Positions 43,333 through 52,257 of a stretch of DNA of 64,000 nt are shown piece after piece; the first letter of the stretch is position 1; every line of letters begins with the position of its first letter. Origin of the DNA: RYN-124 sp033851845 (lineage in GTDB: Bacteria; Actinomycetota; Actinomycetes; Mycobacteriales; SCTD01). The DNA lies in contig JAWWOH010000106.1 of the NCBI GenBank assembly GCA_033851845.1, positions 17,331-81,330 on the forward strand. Reading direction: 5' to 3'. The notes beneath the pieces were generated by a model, which saw only the letters and a list, made by a program, of their open reading frames with translations, was not told the origin of the DNA and made no database searches. The position numbers and the translations under genes were made by a program.

Positions 43333-44601
43333 TCAGCGCGGTGCGGGTGCTCTGGGTTGTGGGAGGAGCCAGGGGACGCGTAGGTCGGTGATGGTGAGCT
43401 GTTGGCGGTGCCACATGACGTGGTGTCGTCGGCACAGCAGCACCAGGTTGCCGACGTCTGTGGTGCCGCCGTCGGCGCGGGCTCTGAGGTGGTGGACGTC
43501 GCAGAACGCGGGTGGCTTGGTGCAGCCCTTGGCGACGCAGCAGCGGTCGCGGGCGGCGACCGCGCGGCGTTGGCCGGTGGTGATCTGGTCGGTCAGCGTG
43601 GTCAGGCTGATGACCTGACCATGTTCGTCGAGGACGACGCGTTCGATCTGCGCGTCGCACAGCAGCGTCTCGATCTGGGTGCGGGTCGCGGGTCCGGTCC
43701 AGGGCCCGGCGGCGCAGTCGGCACCCGGGTGCTGGTCGAGGTCGACGACGAACCCGGCCGACGGCAGGGCGTCGGTGCCGAGGGCGCGCTGCGCGGGGCT
43801 GGGCATCCGGATCGCCCACGCTGCGGAAACCACGTAGCTGACGCGCGGACGCGTTCTGCCGGCGTCGGGCAGGTCGCCATGGCGGGCGGCGAGCCGGCCG
43901 ATGTCACCCAGGGCGTCGGCCCGGCGTTGCCCGGCTGAGCGTGCATCGTCGTTGCCCGCCCGGCGGGCGAGGGTCTCGATGACGGTCAGCAGGGGCTCCA
44001 TGTCGGCGTCGGACAGCTCGAAGATGCCCCGCCAGGAGCCGTTGTGCTTGTTGTGGAACTGCAGGAACCGCCGATCCTCGGCCGACTCCTCCTCCGCCTC
44101 GAGAACGGGTTCGCACCAGGTCGCGATCAGGTGCCGCACGTAGTCCCGGAGCTGGTTGGGGTCGCAGCGGCGGGCGACCTCGAGCAGCTCGGGTTGGCAG
44201 GCCAGCAGCGCGGCCGGGTCGATCCTGCCGACCAGCTTGGCCAGCGCCCGGGCGTGCGCCAGGGTGATCTCGCCGTCCACCACCGCGGCCGCGACCGTGG
44301 GCAGCTCCCGCAGCGCGACCGAGGTGCGGATCTGCCCGCCGGCGGCGGTGCCGGTGCAGCCGGCCGTGTGCCGCAGCCAGGCCGCGGTCGACAGCGCGGC
44401 GCCGGCCAGGTCGGGGTCGGGGACCTGTCCGCTGCCCCGGACCTGCAGCTCACCGAGCGCCCGCGAGAGCACCCCGTCGAGCCGGCGGCCGGCCGCTGTG
44501 GCCCGCGCGATCAGCTCCTGCAAGCCGGCGACGGGCAGCCCGCAGGGGTCGACGGCGGCCAACGCGTCGACCTCCGCCTCGAGCGAGCCCTTCGAACACA
44601 T
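43333..44601 (-). CDS. 13E12-repeat family HNH endonuclease (DUF222)
   Basis: A 422-residue protein: the N-terminal DUF222 helical region (ITLAHARALAKLVGRIDPAA) and the C-terminal HNH motif CDVHHLRARADGGTTDVGNL followed by CRRHH. The family is present in many copies in some actinobacterial genomes and behaves like a mobile or repeat gene. It sits just past the broken S51 gene, as if it arrived with the deletion. The start ATG at 44601 follows a GC-poor 200-base gap containing TGTGGACAAGC and ATCCACAGG (DnaA-box-like segments). Confidence 0.9.
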   Translation of the reverse strand: MCSKGSLEAEVDALAAVDPCGLPVAGLQELIARATAAGRRLDGVLSRALGELQVRGSGQVPDPDLAGAALSTAAWLRHTAGCTGTAAGGQIRTSVALRELPTVAAAVVDGEITLAHARALAKLVGRIDPAALLACQPELLEVARRCDPNQLRDYVRHLIATWCEPVLEAEEESAEDRRFLQFHNKHNGSWRGIFELSDADMEPLLTVIETLARRAGNDDARSAGQRRADALGDIGRLAARHGDLPDAGRTRPRVSYVVSAAWAIRMPSPAQRALGTDALPSAGFVVDLDQHPGADCAAGPWTGPATRTQIETLLCDAQIERVVLDEHGQVISLTTLTDQITTGQRRAVAARDRCCVAKGCTKPPAFCDVHHLRARADGGTTDVGNLVLLCRRHHVMWHRQQLTITDLRVPWLLPQPRAPAPR

Positions 44602-44801
44602 GAGCGAAGACTACCTCGCCCATCGGACAATTTCCCTTATCCCGCAGGCACTTTCGCCATCTGTGGACAAGCTCAATCATCATCCACAGGGCCGGCCCGA
44701 GGGGTTGACGAACACCGCATCCGGACTGCGGCAGGGTTTCTGATCACCGCGGCGAAACTCACCGGTAACCGCGCGCCAGCCCCCGACCGACGGAGCGAAC
44801 C

Positions 44802-47663
44802 GTGTCCCGCCGCACCCTGCTCGCCGTGCTCGCCTGTGCCGCCCTGACCGGCTCCGGCCTGACGGCCGTCGTACTCACCAGTGGAGCCGACAGCGCGCCG
44901 CCGGAGAGCGCGACCGTGAGCCCCGACCAGCGGTTCCTGTCGCTGACGGGAGACCGGCCGACGGAGGCCGACAGCGGCGACGCCGCCGAGTCCGCACCCG
45001 CGGCAGTGAAGGCGGAAGCGGACTGCACCAAGGACCCCGCAACGGTCGGCACCCTCCCCAACGGCTGGTGCCTTCGCCCGGCCGGCCACAGCGTCGATGT
45101 GCTCCGCTTCCCGCTCGGGATCACGCCCACCTCGAACGGCAAGGTCGTGGTCACCTCCGACAGCGGCGGCGTACAAGGCCTGACCGCCGTGGACCAGACG
45201 ACGCTCGCCACGACGCAGACGACAGCGGGCAACCTGTTCGAAGGCGTCACGGAGACCAGGGACGGACGCATCTACGCATCGGGCGGCAACGCCAACCGTG
45301 TCTTCCGCTACCAGTGGGCCGGTCCGAAGCTGCAGAGCCAGGACCTCACGCAGGAGGCGACGTTCCCGGTCCACGGCGCCATCGACGGGGTGCTCGGCCG
45401 ATCCCCGGCCGGCAACCAGGTCGTCCCGGCGATCGACGGCATCCGCGTCACCAGCTACCCGGGACAGCTGCTGACGTACGGCGACTACGTGCTGGCGGCC
45501 GGGACTCTCAGCGAGCCAAGCGACGGCGCTTGCCCGGGCAAGCGCAACGCGTGCGGTCGCGTCAGCGTCATCGACAGCCGCACCGACTCCGTTGTCGGCC
45601 GAGCGGCCCTCGGGCTGGACCCCTACGGGCTGGCACTCGACCCCGTCCGCAGGCTGCTCTACGTCAGCAACTGGGCCGACGAGGCCGGCCGCGGCAACGG
45701 CGTCGGCACGGTGTCGGTCGTCGACCTCAACAAGCCGACCGCCCCGAAGGAGATCAGCTTCACCAAGGTCGGCCACCACCCCTCGGCCGTGCAGCTGTCG
45801 GCCGACCGCACGAAGCTCTTCGTCGCCAACACCAACGACGACAGCCTCTCGGTCCTCGACGTCCGGGGTACGCCGCACGTCGTCGCCACCGAGAGCGTGC
45901 GCCCCGTCGAGGGCGTGCCGGTCGGCGCCCATCCCGACGCCCTGGCCCTGAGCCCCGACGGCTCCACGCTGTTCGTCGCGCTGGCCGGCATGAACGCCAT
46001 CGAGATCCGCGACGGCCGCACCGGAGCTCGCATCGCCGGTCATCCCGTCTACATCCCGACCGGCTGGTACCCCTCAGCGCTGACCGTCACCGGCAACGCC
46101 AAGCACTACCGGGTCTGGGCCACGAACGCCAAGGGCATCGGCCCCAGCCTGGGCTACAACGGCAGCGTCTTCATCAACGGCACCCAGACCAACGGCACCC
46201 TGACCGTCGTCGACCTGCCCGTGTCGGCGCAGACGGTCAACCGCTGGACCGACACGGTCGTGAGCAACGACAAGCTCGACGACGCCAGCGTCGACGCGTG
46301 CAAGCCGGGCCGCGGCGTGCGCATCTCGCCGGTACTGTGCCCGCCGAAGGGCAAGCAGTCCCCCATCAAGCACGTCGTGTACGTCGTCACCGAGAACAAG
46401 ACGTTCGACCAGTACTTCGGCGACCTCCCGACCACGGACAACGGCTACCGCGCGGACCCGACCTTCGTCCTCTACGGCAACGACGTCACGCCCAACCACC
46501 ACAAGATGGCCACTCCTTACAGCCTGGGCGACAACTTCTTCTCGGACGCCGAGGTCTCTGTCACCGGCCACTCGTGGACGTCCGGTGCGGCGGCGACCGA
46601 CCACAACGAACGCACCTGGGAAGCCGACTACGACCAGGGGATCCGCGGCAGCCACGGCAACGGCGACCCGCTCAAGGGATCCGTCTCCGGCCAGCCCGGC
46701 AAGGAGATCCAGGACGCCGAGAGCGAGCTCTACGACCCCGAAGGCGGCTTCATCTTCGAGGCGTTCAAGCGGGCCGGTGCGACGCCGCCGAGTGACAACC
46801 CCGGCAACCTTTCGATGGCCATCTACGGCGAGTCGACTGCCCGTGAGTCGGGCAACATGGACGCCTACAAGGCGCCGGGCTGGAAGGACGGCGACATCTC
46901 CTACTCGGACACCTGCCGCGTCCTGACCCTGCGGGACGGGCAGGCGCCCGACGGCCCGTCACCGGCATTCAGCGTCGGCAGCGCACCCGCGGGCACGGCC
47001 ACCGACGACTGCGACGGACGCAAGCTGGCGACGCCGTTCACGCTGAAGCACTGGGCCGACGTCTACAAGAAGACCGGCAAGGACATCATGCCGAGCTTCA
47101 TCTACATGTCGCTGCCGCAGAACCACACGCTTGCGACCACCGTGGGCAACCCGACGCCGCAGTCGATGGTCGCCGACAACGACTACGCCCTCGGGCTCCT
47201 CGTCGACGCGCTGTCCCACTCACCGTTCTGGTCGTCGACCGCGGTGATGCAGACCGAGGACGACACGCAGGTCGCCGGTGACCACATCTCGGCGCTGCGC
47301 GACTACCTGCAGGTCGCCAGCCCCTGGGCCAAGCCCGGCCCGAACCACCAGTGGGGATCCATGCCCGCCCTGCTGCGCACGATCGAGCAGATCTTCGCCA
47401 TTCAGCCGATCAGCCTGTTCGATCGGCTCGCCTCGCCGATGCACGAGGCGTTCCTGTCGTCGTCGAGTGACAAGCCCAACCTCAAGCCGTACGACGCCGT
47501 GCACCCGGCCATCCCCTTCGACGTCAACCAGCCGGGCGCGACAGGGGCTGCGCTCTCGGCCACTCTCGACTTCAGCACCTACGACCGGGTGGACGAGCAG
47601 CTGCTCAACGAGATCCTGTACGCCGCGATCCGGCACCGCCCGCTCCGGAGCGGCCACCGCTGA
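44802..47663 (+). CDS. Exported YncE-like beta-propeller / phosphoesterase fusion
   Basis: A 953-residue exported protein: signal segment MSRRTLLAVLACAALTGSGL; a YncE-like propeller from about 90 to 470 (RVSVIDSRTDSVVG, PYGLALDPVRRLLYVSN, PDALALSPDGSTLFVAL). From about 520 follows the alkaline phosphatase-like phosphoesterase (VVYVVTENKTFDQYFGDL, HSWTSGAAATDHNERTWEAD, MQTEDDTQ). The latter resembles acid phosphatase/phospholipase C of the phosphoesterase family. Start GTG at 44802. Its 3' end overlaps the convergent NDH-2 gene by 59 bases. Confidence 0.88.
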   Translation: MSRRTLLAVLACAALTGSGLTAVVLTSGADSAPPESATVSPDQRFLSLTGDRPTEADSGDAAESAPAAVKAEADCTKDPATVGTLPNGWCLRPAGHSVDVLRFPLGITPTSNGKVVVTSDSGGVQGLTAVDQTTLATTQTTAGNLFEGVTETRDGRIYASGGNANRVFRYQWAGPKLQSQDLTQEATFPVHGAIDGVLGRSPAGNQVVPAIDGIRVTSYPGQLLTYGDYVLAAGTLSEPSDGACPGKRNACGRVSVIDSRTDSVVGRAALGLDPYGLALDPVRRLLYVSNWADEAGRGNGVGTVSVVDLNKPTAPKEISFTKVGHHPSAVQLSADRTKLFVANTNDDSLSVLDVRGTPHVVATESVRPVEGVPVGAHPDALALSPDGSTLFVALAGMNAIEIRDGRTGARIAGHPVYIPTGWYPSALTVTGNAKHYRVWATNAKGIGPSLGYNGSVFINGTQTNGTLTVVDLPVSAQTVNRWTDTVVSNDKLDDASVDACKPGRGVRISPVLCPPKGKQSPIKHVVYVVTENKTFDQYFGDLPTTDNGYRADPTFVLYGNDVTPNHHKMATPYSLGDNFFSDAEVSVTGHSWTSGAAATDHNERTWEADYDQGIRGSHGNGDPLKGSVSGQPGKEIQDAESELYDPEGGFIFEAFKRAGATPPSDNPGNLSMAIYGESTARESGNMDAYKAPGWKDGDISYSDTCRVLTLRDGQAPDGPSPAFSVGSAPAGTATDDCDGRKLATPFTLKHWADVYKKTGKDIMPSFIYMSLPQNHTLATTVGNPTPQSMVADNDYALGLLVDALSHSPFWSSTAVMQTEDDTQVAGDHISALRDYLQVASPWAKPGPNHQWGSMPALLRTIEQIFAIQPISLFDRLASPMHEAFLSSSSDKPNLKPYDAVHPAIPFDVNQPGATGAALSATLDFSTYDRVDEQLLNEILYAAIRHRPLRSGHR

Positions 47664-48966
47664 CCTGCTCGAGAGCCTGCCGCGCGTAGACCTGCTGCAG
47701 CGTCGTCGTGCGCTCCGAGCGACCACGACCGACAAAGCTCACCGCCCAGTGCAGCAACGTCGTCACCCGGCTCTTGAACCCGACGATGTAGAACAGGTGC
47801 AGGCCCAGCCACATCAGCCAGGCGACGAAGCCAGCGAACTGGACGTTCTTGATGCTCACGACGGCGTGGAACCGCGACACCGTCGCCATGCTGCCCTTGT
47901 CCTTGTAGACGAACGGCCCTGACGGCCCGCGACCGGCCAACCGGCGCCGGATCTGCTTCGCGGCGTACCGGCCGCCCTGGATCGCGACCTGAGCGACGCC
48001 GGGCTGGCCCGCGGTCATGTCGCCGACGACGAACACCTCGGGATGCCCGGGCAGCGTGAGGTCGCCCTCGATCACGACGCGGCCGGCACGGTCGGTGCCG
48101 GCGCCGGTCTGCTCGGCGAGGAGTCCACCGAGCGGTGACCCGGCAACGCCAGCCGCCCAGATCTTGCACATCGAGGAGATCCTCCGGCGCGTGCCCCCTG
48201 CGTCCTCGACGTCGATGCCCGTCGCGTCGACGTCGACGACCTTCGCGCGGAGCTGTACGTCGACCTTGATGCGCTTGAGCTGCCGGGCCGCCTTGTCCGA
48301 CAGCTTCTGCCCGAAGTTGCCCAGCACCGCGTCCGCGGCGTCGAGCAGCACGACGCGCGCAGTCGCGGGATCGATGTTGCGGAAGTCGCCGCGCAGTGTC
48401 CGCCGGGCCAGCTCGCTGATCTGACCGGCCATCTCGACGCCCGTCGCGCCGGCACCGACGACGACGAACGTCAGCCACCGGTCGATCTCGTCCGGGTCCG
48501 TGGCGAGCTCGGCCATCTCGAACGCGTTGAAGATGCGCCCACGCAGCTCGAGCGCGTCGTCGATCGACTTCATCCCGGGCGCGAACTCGGCGAACCGGTC
48601 GTTGCCGAAGTAGGACTGCGTCGAGCCGGCCGCGACGATCAGGGTGTCGTACGGCGTCACGGTCGTACCCGTCGGCGCCTGCGAGATCACGGTGCGTCCC
48701 GCCAGATCGATGTTCGTGACCTCGCCGAGCAGCACCCGCGCGTTGCGCTGGCGGCGCAGCACCTCGCGGGTCGCGGGCGCGATCTCGCCTTCGGACAGGA
48801 TGCCGGTCGCGACCTGGTAGAGCAGCGGCTGGAACAGGTGATGGGTCGTCTTCGCGAGGAGGGTGACGTCTACCGGCGTACGACGCAACGCCTTCGCCGC
48901 GAACAGGCCACCGAACCCGGACCCGATGACGACGACACGATGCGCAGGCGTGCTCACGTCGGTCAT
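47605..48966 (-). CDS. Type II NADH dehydrogenase-like FAD/NAD(P) oxidoreductase
   Basis: A 453-residue membrane-associated flavoprotein: FAD motif VVVIGSGFGGLFAAKAL (about residues 11-27), NAD motif FVVVGAGATGVEMAGQI (about 165-181), and GDMTAGQPGVAQVAIQGGR. The C-terminal hydrophobic helices FAGFVAWLMWLGLHLFYIVG and LLHWAVSFV are as in NDH-2 proteins. It transfers electrons from NADH to quinone. The ATG overlaps the preceding oxidase stop (ATGA); the 3' end overlaps the phosphoesterase gene by 59 bases. Confidence 0.92.
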   Translation of the reverse strand: MTDVSTPAHRVVVIGSGFGGLFAAKALRRTPVDVTLLAKTTHHLFQPLLYQVATGILSEGEIAPATREVLRRQRNARVLLGEVTNIDLAGRTVISQAPTGTTVTPYDTLIVAAGSTQSYFGNDRFAEFAPGMKSIDDALELRGRIFNAFEMAELATDPDEIDRWLTFVVVGAGATGVEMAGQISELARRTLRGDFRNIDPATARVVLLDAADAVLGNFGQKLSDKAARQLKRIKVDVQLRAKVVDVDATGIDVEDAGGTRRRISSMCKIWAAGVAGSPLGGLLAEQTGAGTDRAGRVVIEGDLTLPGHPEVFVVGDMTAGQPGVAQVAIQGGRYAAKQIRRRLAGRGPSGPFVYKDKGSMATVSRFHAVVSIKNVQFAGFVAWLMWLGLHLFYIVGFKSRVTTLLHWAVSFVGRGRSERTTTLQQVYARQALEQVSGGRSGAGGAGSRRTGSR

Positions 48967-50330
48967 TGTCGAGGCAGCAGCACGCCGGGGTTCAACAGCC
49001 CCTGCGGATCCAGCGCGCGCTTCACGGCCTGCATCGCCGCGATCTCCTCCGGCGACCGCGACAGGCCCAGCCAGGCAGCCTTCGCGCGCCCGACGCCGTG
49101 TTCCGAGCTGATGCTGCCGCCGAGCTGCGCGACCAGCCGCAGCACGGCATCGGTCACCTCCTCCGCCCGACTGGCCGCGTCGAGGACGTTGACGTGCAGG
49201 TTGCCCTCGTTGACGTGGCCGAACACGATGAGCCGTCCGCCGGGTGCCGCATCGGCGACGGTCGCCGGCAGCGACCCGACCAGCTCCGGCAGTCGTCCGA
49301 GCGCCACCGACACGTCGAGCTTCACCGGGATCCCCGCCGCACTGATCGCCTCGGTGTGCTGCTCGCGGTAGGCCCAGAGGGCGCGTTGCGCCGCCGGGTC
49401 CGTCGCGACGGTCGCGTCCACCACTCCCTCGACCGCTGCCAGCGCATCCACCAGCCCGTCCGTCGGGTCGACGGTGCCGGCGCACTCCAGGACGAGGTAC
49501 GCCGGGTGCTGGGTCGAGAACGGCGCGGCAAGACCGGAGTGGGCCCGGACCAGCGCGAGGCCCTCGGCGAGGAACAGCTCTGCCGCCACCAGATCGGGAA
49601 GCAGTCGGCGCCATGCCGGCAGCAGGTCAACGGCGACCTGCACCGAGGGCAGCGCCAGGAGTGCCACCGCGCGGTGGGGCAGCACCGGCACCAACCGGAG
49701 CCGCAGCTGCGTCAGGACCCCCAGCGTGCCCTCGCTGCCACAGAGCAGCGAGACCAGGTCGTAGCCGGTGTTGTCCTTCGCCAGGCCGCCGAGGCGGCTG
49801 ATCACGGATCCGTCGGCCAGCACGGCCTCGGCGCCCACGACCTGCGCGCGCATGCTCCCGTGCCGCAGCACGTGCAGACCGCCGGCGTTGGTCGCCACCA
49901 GCCCGCCGATGGTCGCCGAGTCGCGCGCCGCGAGGTCGACGCCGACGTCCAGCCCCTTGGTGCGCACGTGCCGCTGCACGGTGGACAGGGTTGCGCCAGC
50001 ACCGACGGTGACCTGGCCGGCGACGCCGTCCACCTCACCGAGCGCCGACAGGCGGGTCAAGCTCAGCAGGACCTCACCCCCGGCCGGGACCGAGCCGCCC
50101 ACCAGCCCGGTGTTGCCGCCCTGCGTCACGATCGGCACGCCGGCGGATGCGCAGGCCGTCACCACAGCCACCACCTGCTTCGTCGTGGCGGGCCGCACGA
50201 CGGCGTACGCCGACCCGGTGAACCGGCCCGTCCAGTCGGTCTCGAACGATCGCGTCAGGTCGGCGTCGACGAGCACGTGTTCGGCACCGACGGCCTCGCG
50301 AAGGGTCTCGAGCAGCGGCACGCCGACCAT
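48963..50330 (-). CDS. FAD-linked oxidase (GlcD/D-lactate dehydrogenase-like)
   Basis: A 455-residue FAD-binding PCMH-type oxidase: PIVTQGGNTGLVGGSVP, AARDSATIGGLVATNAGG and NTGYDLVSLLCGSEGTLG are the FAD-domain segments; GHVNEGNLHVNV and SSEHGVGRAK are C-terminal metal/substrate motifs. Substrate is a 2-hydroxyacid such as D-lactate, glycolate or 2-hydroxyglutarate. It begins 11 bases after the PAP2 stop and couples to NDH-2 by ATGA, suggesting electrons pass to the quinone pool. Confidence 0.9.
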   Translation of the reverse strand: MVGVPLLETLREAVGAEHVLVDADLTRSFETDWTGRFTGSAYAVVRPATTKQVVAVVTACASAGVPIVTQGGNTGLVGGSVPAGGEVLLSLTRLSALGEVDGVAGQVTVGAGATLSTVQRHVRTKGLDVGVDLAARDSATIGGLVATNAGGLHVLRHGSMRAQVVGAEAVLADGSVISRLGGLAKDNTGYDLVSLLCGSEGTLGVLTQLRLRLVPVLPHRAVALLALPSVQVAVDLLPAWRRLLPDLVAAELFLAEGLALVRAHSGLAAPFSTQHPAYLVLECAGTVDPTDGLVDALAAVEGVVDATVATDPAAQRALWAYREQHTEAISAAGIPVKLDVSVALGRLPELVGSLPATVADAAPGGRLIVFGHVNEGNLHVNVLDAASRAEEVTDAVLRLVAQLGGSISSEHGVGRAKAAWLGLSRSPEEIAAMQAVKRALDPQGLLNPGVLLPRQ

Positions 50331-50341
50331 TCTGGTCCGGA

Positions 50342-51115
50342 CTACCGGCTGGACACGGCCTCCGCGCGCGCCTTCCTCGGGAAGTACGTCTCGCTGCCCT
50401 GAACCAGAGCCAGCGCGGTGACTGCCACCGCGGTGCCCGCGACGGCGTCGAGCAGGTAGTGGTTGCCGGTCAGGACGACGCCCGTCGTGACGAGCACCGG
50501 GTAGAGCCAGCAGAGCCGGCGCAGCGGCCGGTCACGCAGCATCCGCATCGCGATGACGGTCGCCCAGACGGCCCAGGCGAGGTGCAACGAGGGCAGGGCG
50601 CCGTACTGGTCGGCGGCAACCGGCCCGCCGTGCGTCGTACCGAAGCCGGCGAGCGCGACTGCGTCGACGAAACCCTCGCCAGGCAACAGCCGCGGCGGCG
50701 CCACCGGAAGGAGCAGGAACACCGTGAGCCCGACGATGTTGGTGATGACCAGCGCGTTGCGGGCCGCCCGGTAGATCTCGGGTCGCAGCCACCAGCACAG
50801 TGCGAGCACCGACAGGGTCACCGTCACGTGGGCGAACTGGTAGAAGTAGCTCGCCGTGAGCCACACCGCGCGGTGCGACGTGGCCCACAGGTTCGTCGCC
50901 CGCTCGAAGTCGATGTGCAGCCAGCGCTCGAGGTCCAGGATCGCCTGACCGTGCTGCAGGGCAGCGCCCTGCCGGACCTCGGCCCGGGCCCGGGCCATGT
51001 CGTAGACCCGCAGCAGGACGAGCACCACGAGCAGCTCGCCGAGCAGGTGCGGGCGACGGCGGGCGGCGATCGACCGCACGTACAGGAGCGGCCGGGTCTC
51101 GGTGAGCGCGGTCAC
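50342..51115 (-). CDS. PAP2-superfamily membrane phosphatase
   Basis: A 257-residue membrane protein with about six hydrophobic segments. The motifs are YGALPSLHLAWAVWATV (PSLH) and TGNHYLLDAVAGT (HxxxD), fitting the inositol-phosphorylceramide-synthase-like branch of PAP2. It would dephosphorylate a lipid phosphate or transfer a head group. Start GTG at 51115 overlaps the glycosyltransferase stop (GTGA). Last member of the four-gene glycolipid-type operon. Confidence 0.85.
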   Translation of the reverse strand: MTALTETRPLLYVRSIAARRRPHLLGELLVVLVLLRVYDMARARAEVRQGAALQHGQAILDLERWLHIDFERATNLWATSHRAVWLTASYFYQFAHVTVTLSVLALCWWLRPEIYRAARNALVITNIVGLTVFLLLPVAPPRLLPGEGFVDAVALAGFGTTHGGPVAADQYGALPSLHLAWAVWATVIAMRMLRDRPLRRLCWLYPVLVTTGVVLTGNHYLLDAVAGTAVAVTALALVQGSETYFPRKARAEAVSSR

Positions 51116-52257
51116 GACGCGACCTCGACCACCCGCGGGACGGCACGACCCACCAGCGCGGCCGCTTCGTCGTAGGCGGCCTCGGTCAGGGCCAGGGTCC
51201 TCGTCCAGCTCACCGGGCTGGTGCCCGCCTCGGCGTGTCCCGCGAGCGCGCGGCGCAGCAGCGGCTGCGTGCACATCCGGACCATCGCGGCGGTCATGCC
51301 GGCGTCGTCGGCAACCAGCAACCCGTCACGTCCGTCGCGGACGAACTCGGCGATGCCGTTGCCGGACTTGGCGATCACGGGTACGCCGGCGCAACGCGCC
51401 TCCAGCGCGGCGATGCCGAACGACTCCAGGTCGGCCGGCGCGACGAAGACGTCGGCGCGCCGGTACAGGTCGCGGATCTCGTCGCGGCGCTGCCGGCCCG
51501 GCAGGGAGACCCAGTCCGTCATGTCGTGGACCCGTAGGTACCGCTCGAGGGCCGGGCGGGCCGGCCCGTCACCGACGATGACAGCCCGCATTCGCACGTC
51601 GGCGGGAACCGCCGCTCGCGCGGCGCGCAGCATCCGGAGCAGGTGCTTTGGGCGCTTGCGCAGCGCCAGTCGCATGACGCCGACCAGCAGCACGTCATCG
51701 GGCTCGCGCGGCGCCTGACCGACATCCCATCGTTCCGGGTCGATCCCGTTGGGCAGGACGGAGACGGTCCCGCCAGAGCGCACGACACGTTGGACGTCGC
51801 GCGCGGCCACCGCGCTGACGGCGGTCCACCGGATCGGCAGGCGCGAGTAGCCGGCGACCGCGTTGAGCAGCCAGAAGATCGGGTGCGCCCAGTCCCACAG
51901 CGAGTGCACTGTCACCACGGTCGGGATGCCGGCCCGCGAACACGTCAGCGCTGCCCAGAACGCGAGCGGGGTCCCGGTCCCCACGTGCACGTGGACGACG
52001 TCGAAGTCACCGTCGCGCAGCGCGCGGGCGCCGGCGAACGGTGCCGCGGGGTGAATGGCCCGCGGCCGTCGCATGCTCTCGGTGACTCGGACGACCGCAG
52101 GTCCGTCGACCGCGTCGATGGCACCGTCCGCCGGTGACGAGGTCACGATCGTCACGTCGTGGCCCGCGGCGTACTGGCGATCGGCCAGGTCGCTGATGTG
52201 CATCTCGATGCCGCCGAGCCGTGGCAGGTAGAAGTCGGTGACGTGCGCGATCCTCAT
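51112..52257 (-). CDS. GT4-family glycosyltransferase
   Basis: A 381-residue glycosyltransferase: N-terminal MRIAHVTDFYLPRLGGIEMH is the GT-B acceptor domain start. RMRAVIVGDGPARPALERY and DVFVAPADLESFGIAALEA (EX7E-type, here SFGIAALEARCAGVPVIA) are the sugar-nucleotide side. The acceptor is probably a lipid given the neighbours. The ATG at 52257 overlaps the upstream membrane-gene stop (ATGA) and its stop overlaps PAP2 (GTGA). Confidence 0.92.
   Translation of the reverse strand: MRIAHVTDFYLPRLGGIEMHISDLADRQYAAGHDVTIVTSSPADGAIDAVDGPAVVRVTESMRRPRAIHPAAPFAGARALRDGDFDVVHVHVGTGTPLAFWAALTCSRAGIPTVVTVHSLWDWAHPIFWLLNAVAGYSRLPIRWTAVSAVAARDVQRVVRSGGTVSVLPNGIDPERWDVGQAPREPDDVLLVGVMRLALRKRPKHLLRMLRAARAAVPADVRMRAVIVGDGPARPALERYLRVHDMTDWVSLPGRQRRDEIRDLYRRADVFVAPADLESFGIAALEARCAGVPVIAKSGNGIAEFVRDGRDGLLVADDAGMTAAMVRMCTQPLLRRALAGHAEAGTSPVSWTRTLALTEAAYDEAAALVGRAVPRVVEVAS

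Noticed and set aside
45068..46795. 575-codon frame inside the phosphoesterase gene
   Set aside because: Arg-rich shadow in another frame of the same strand; no start context or motif.
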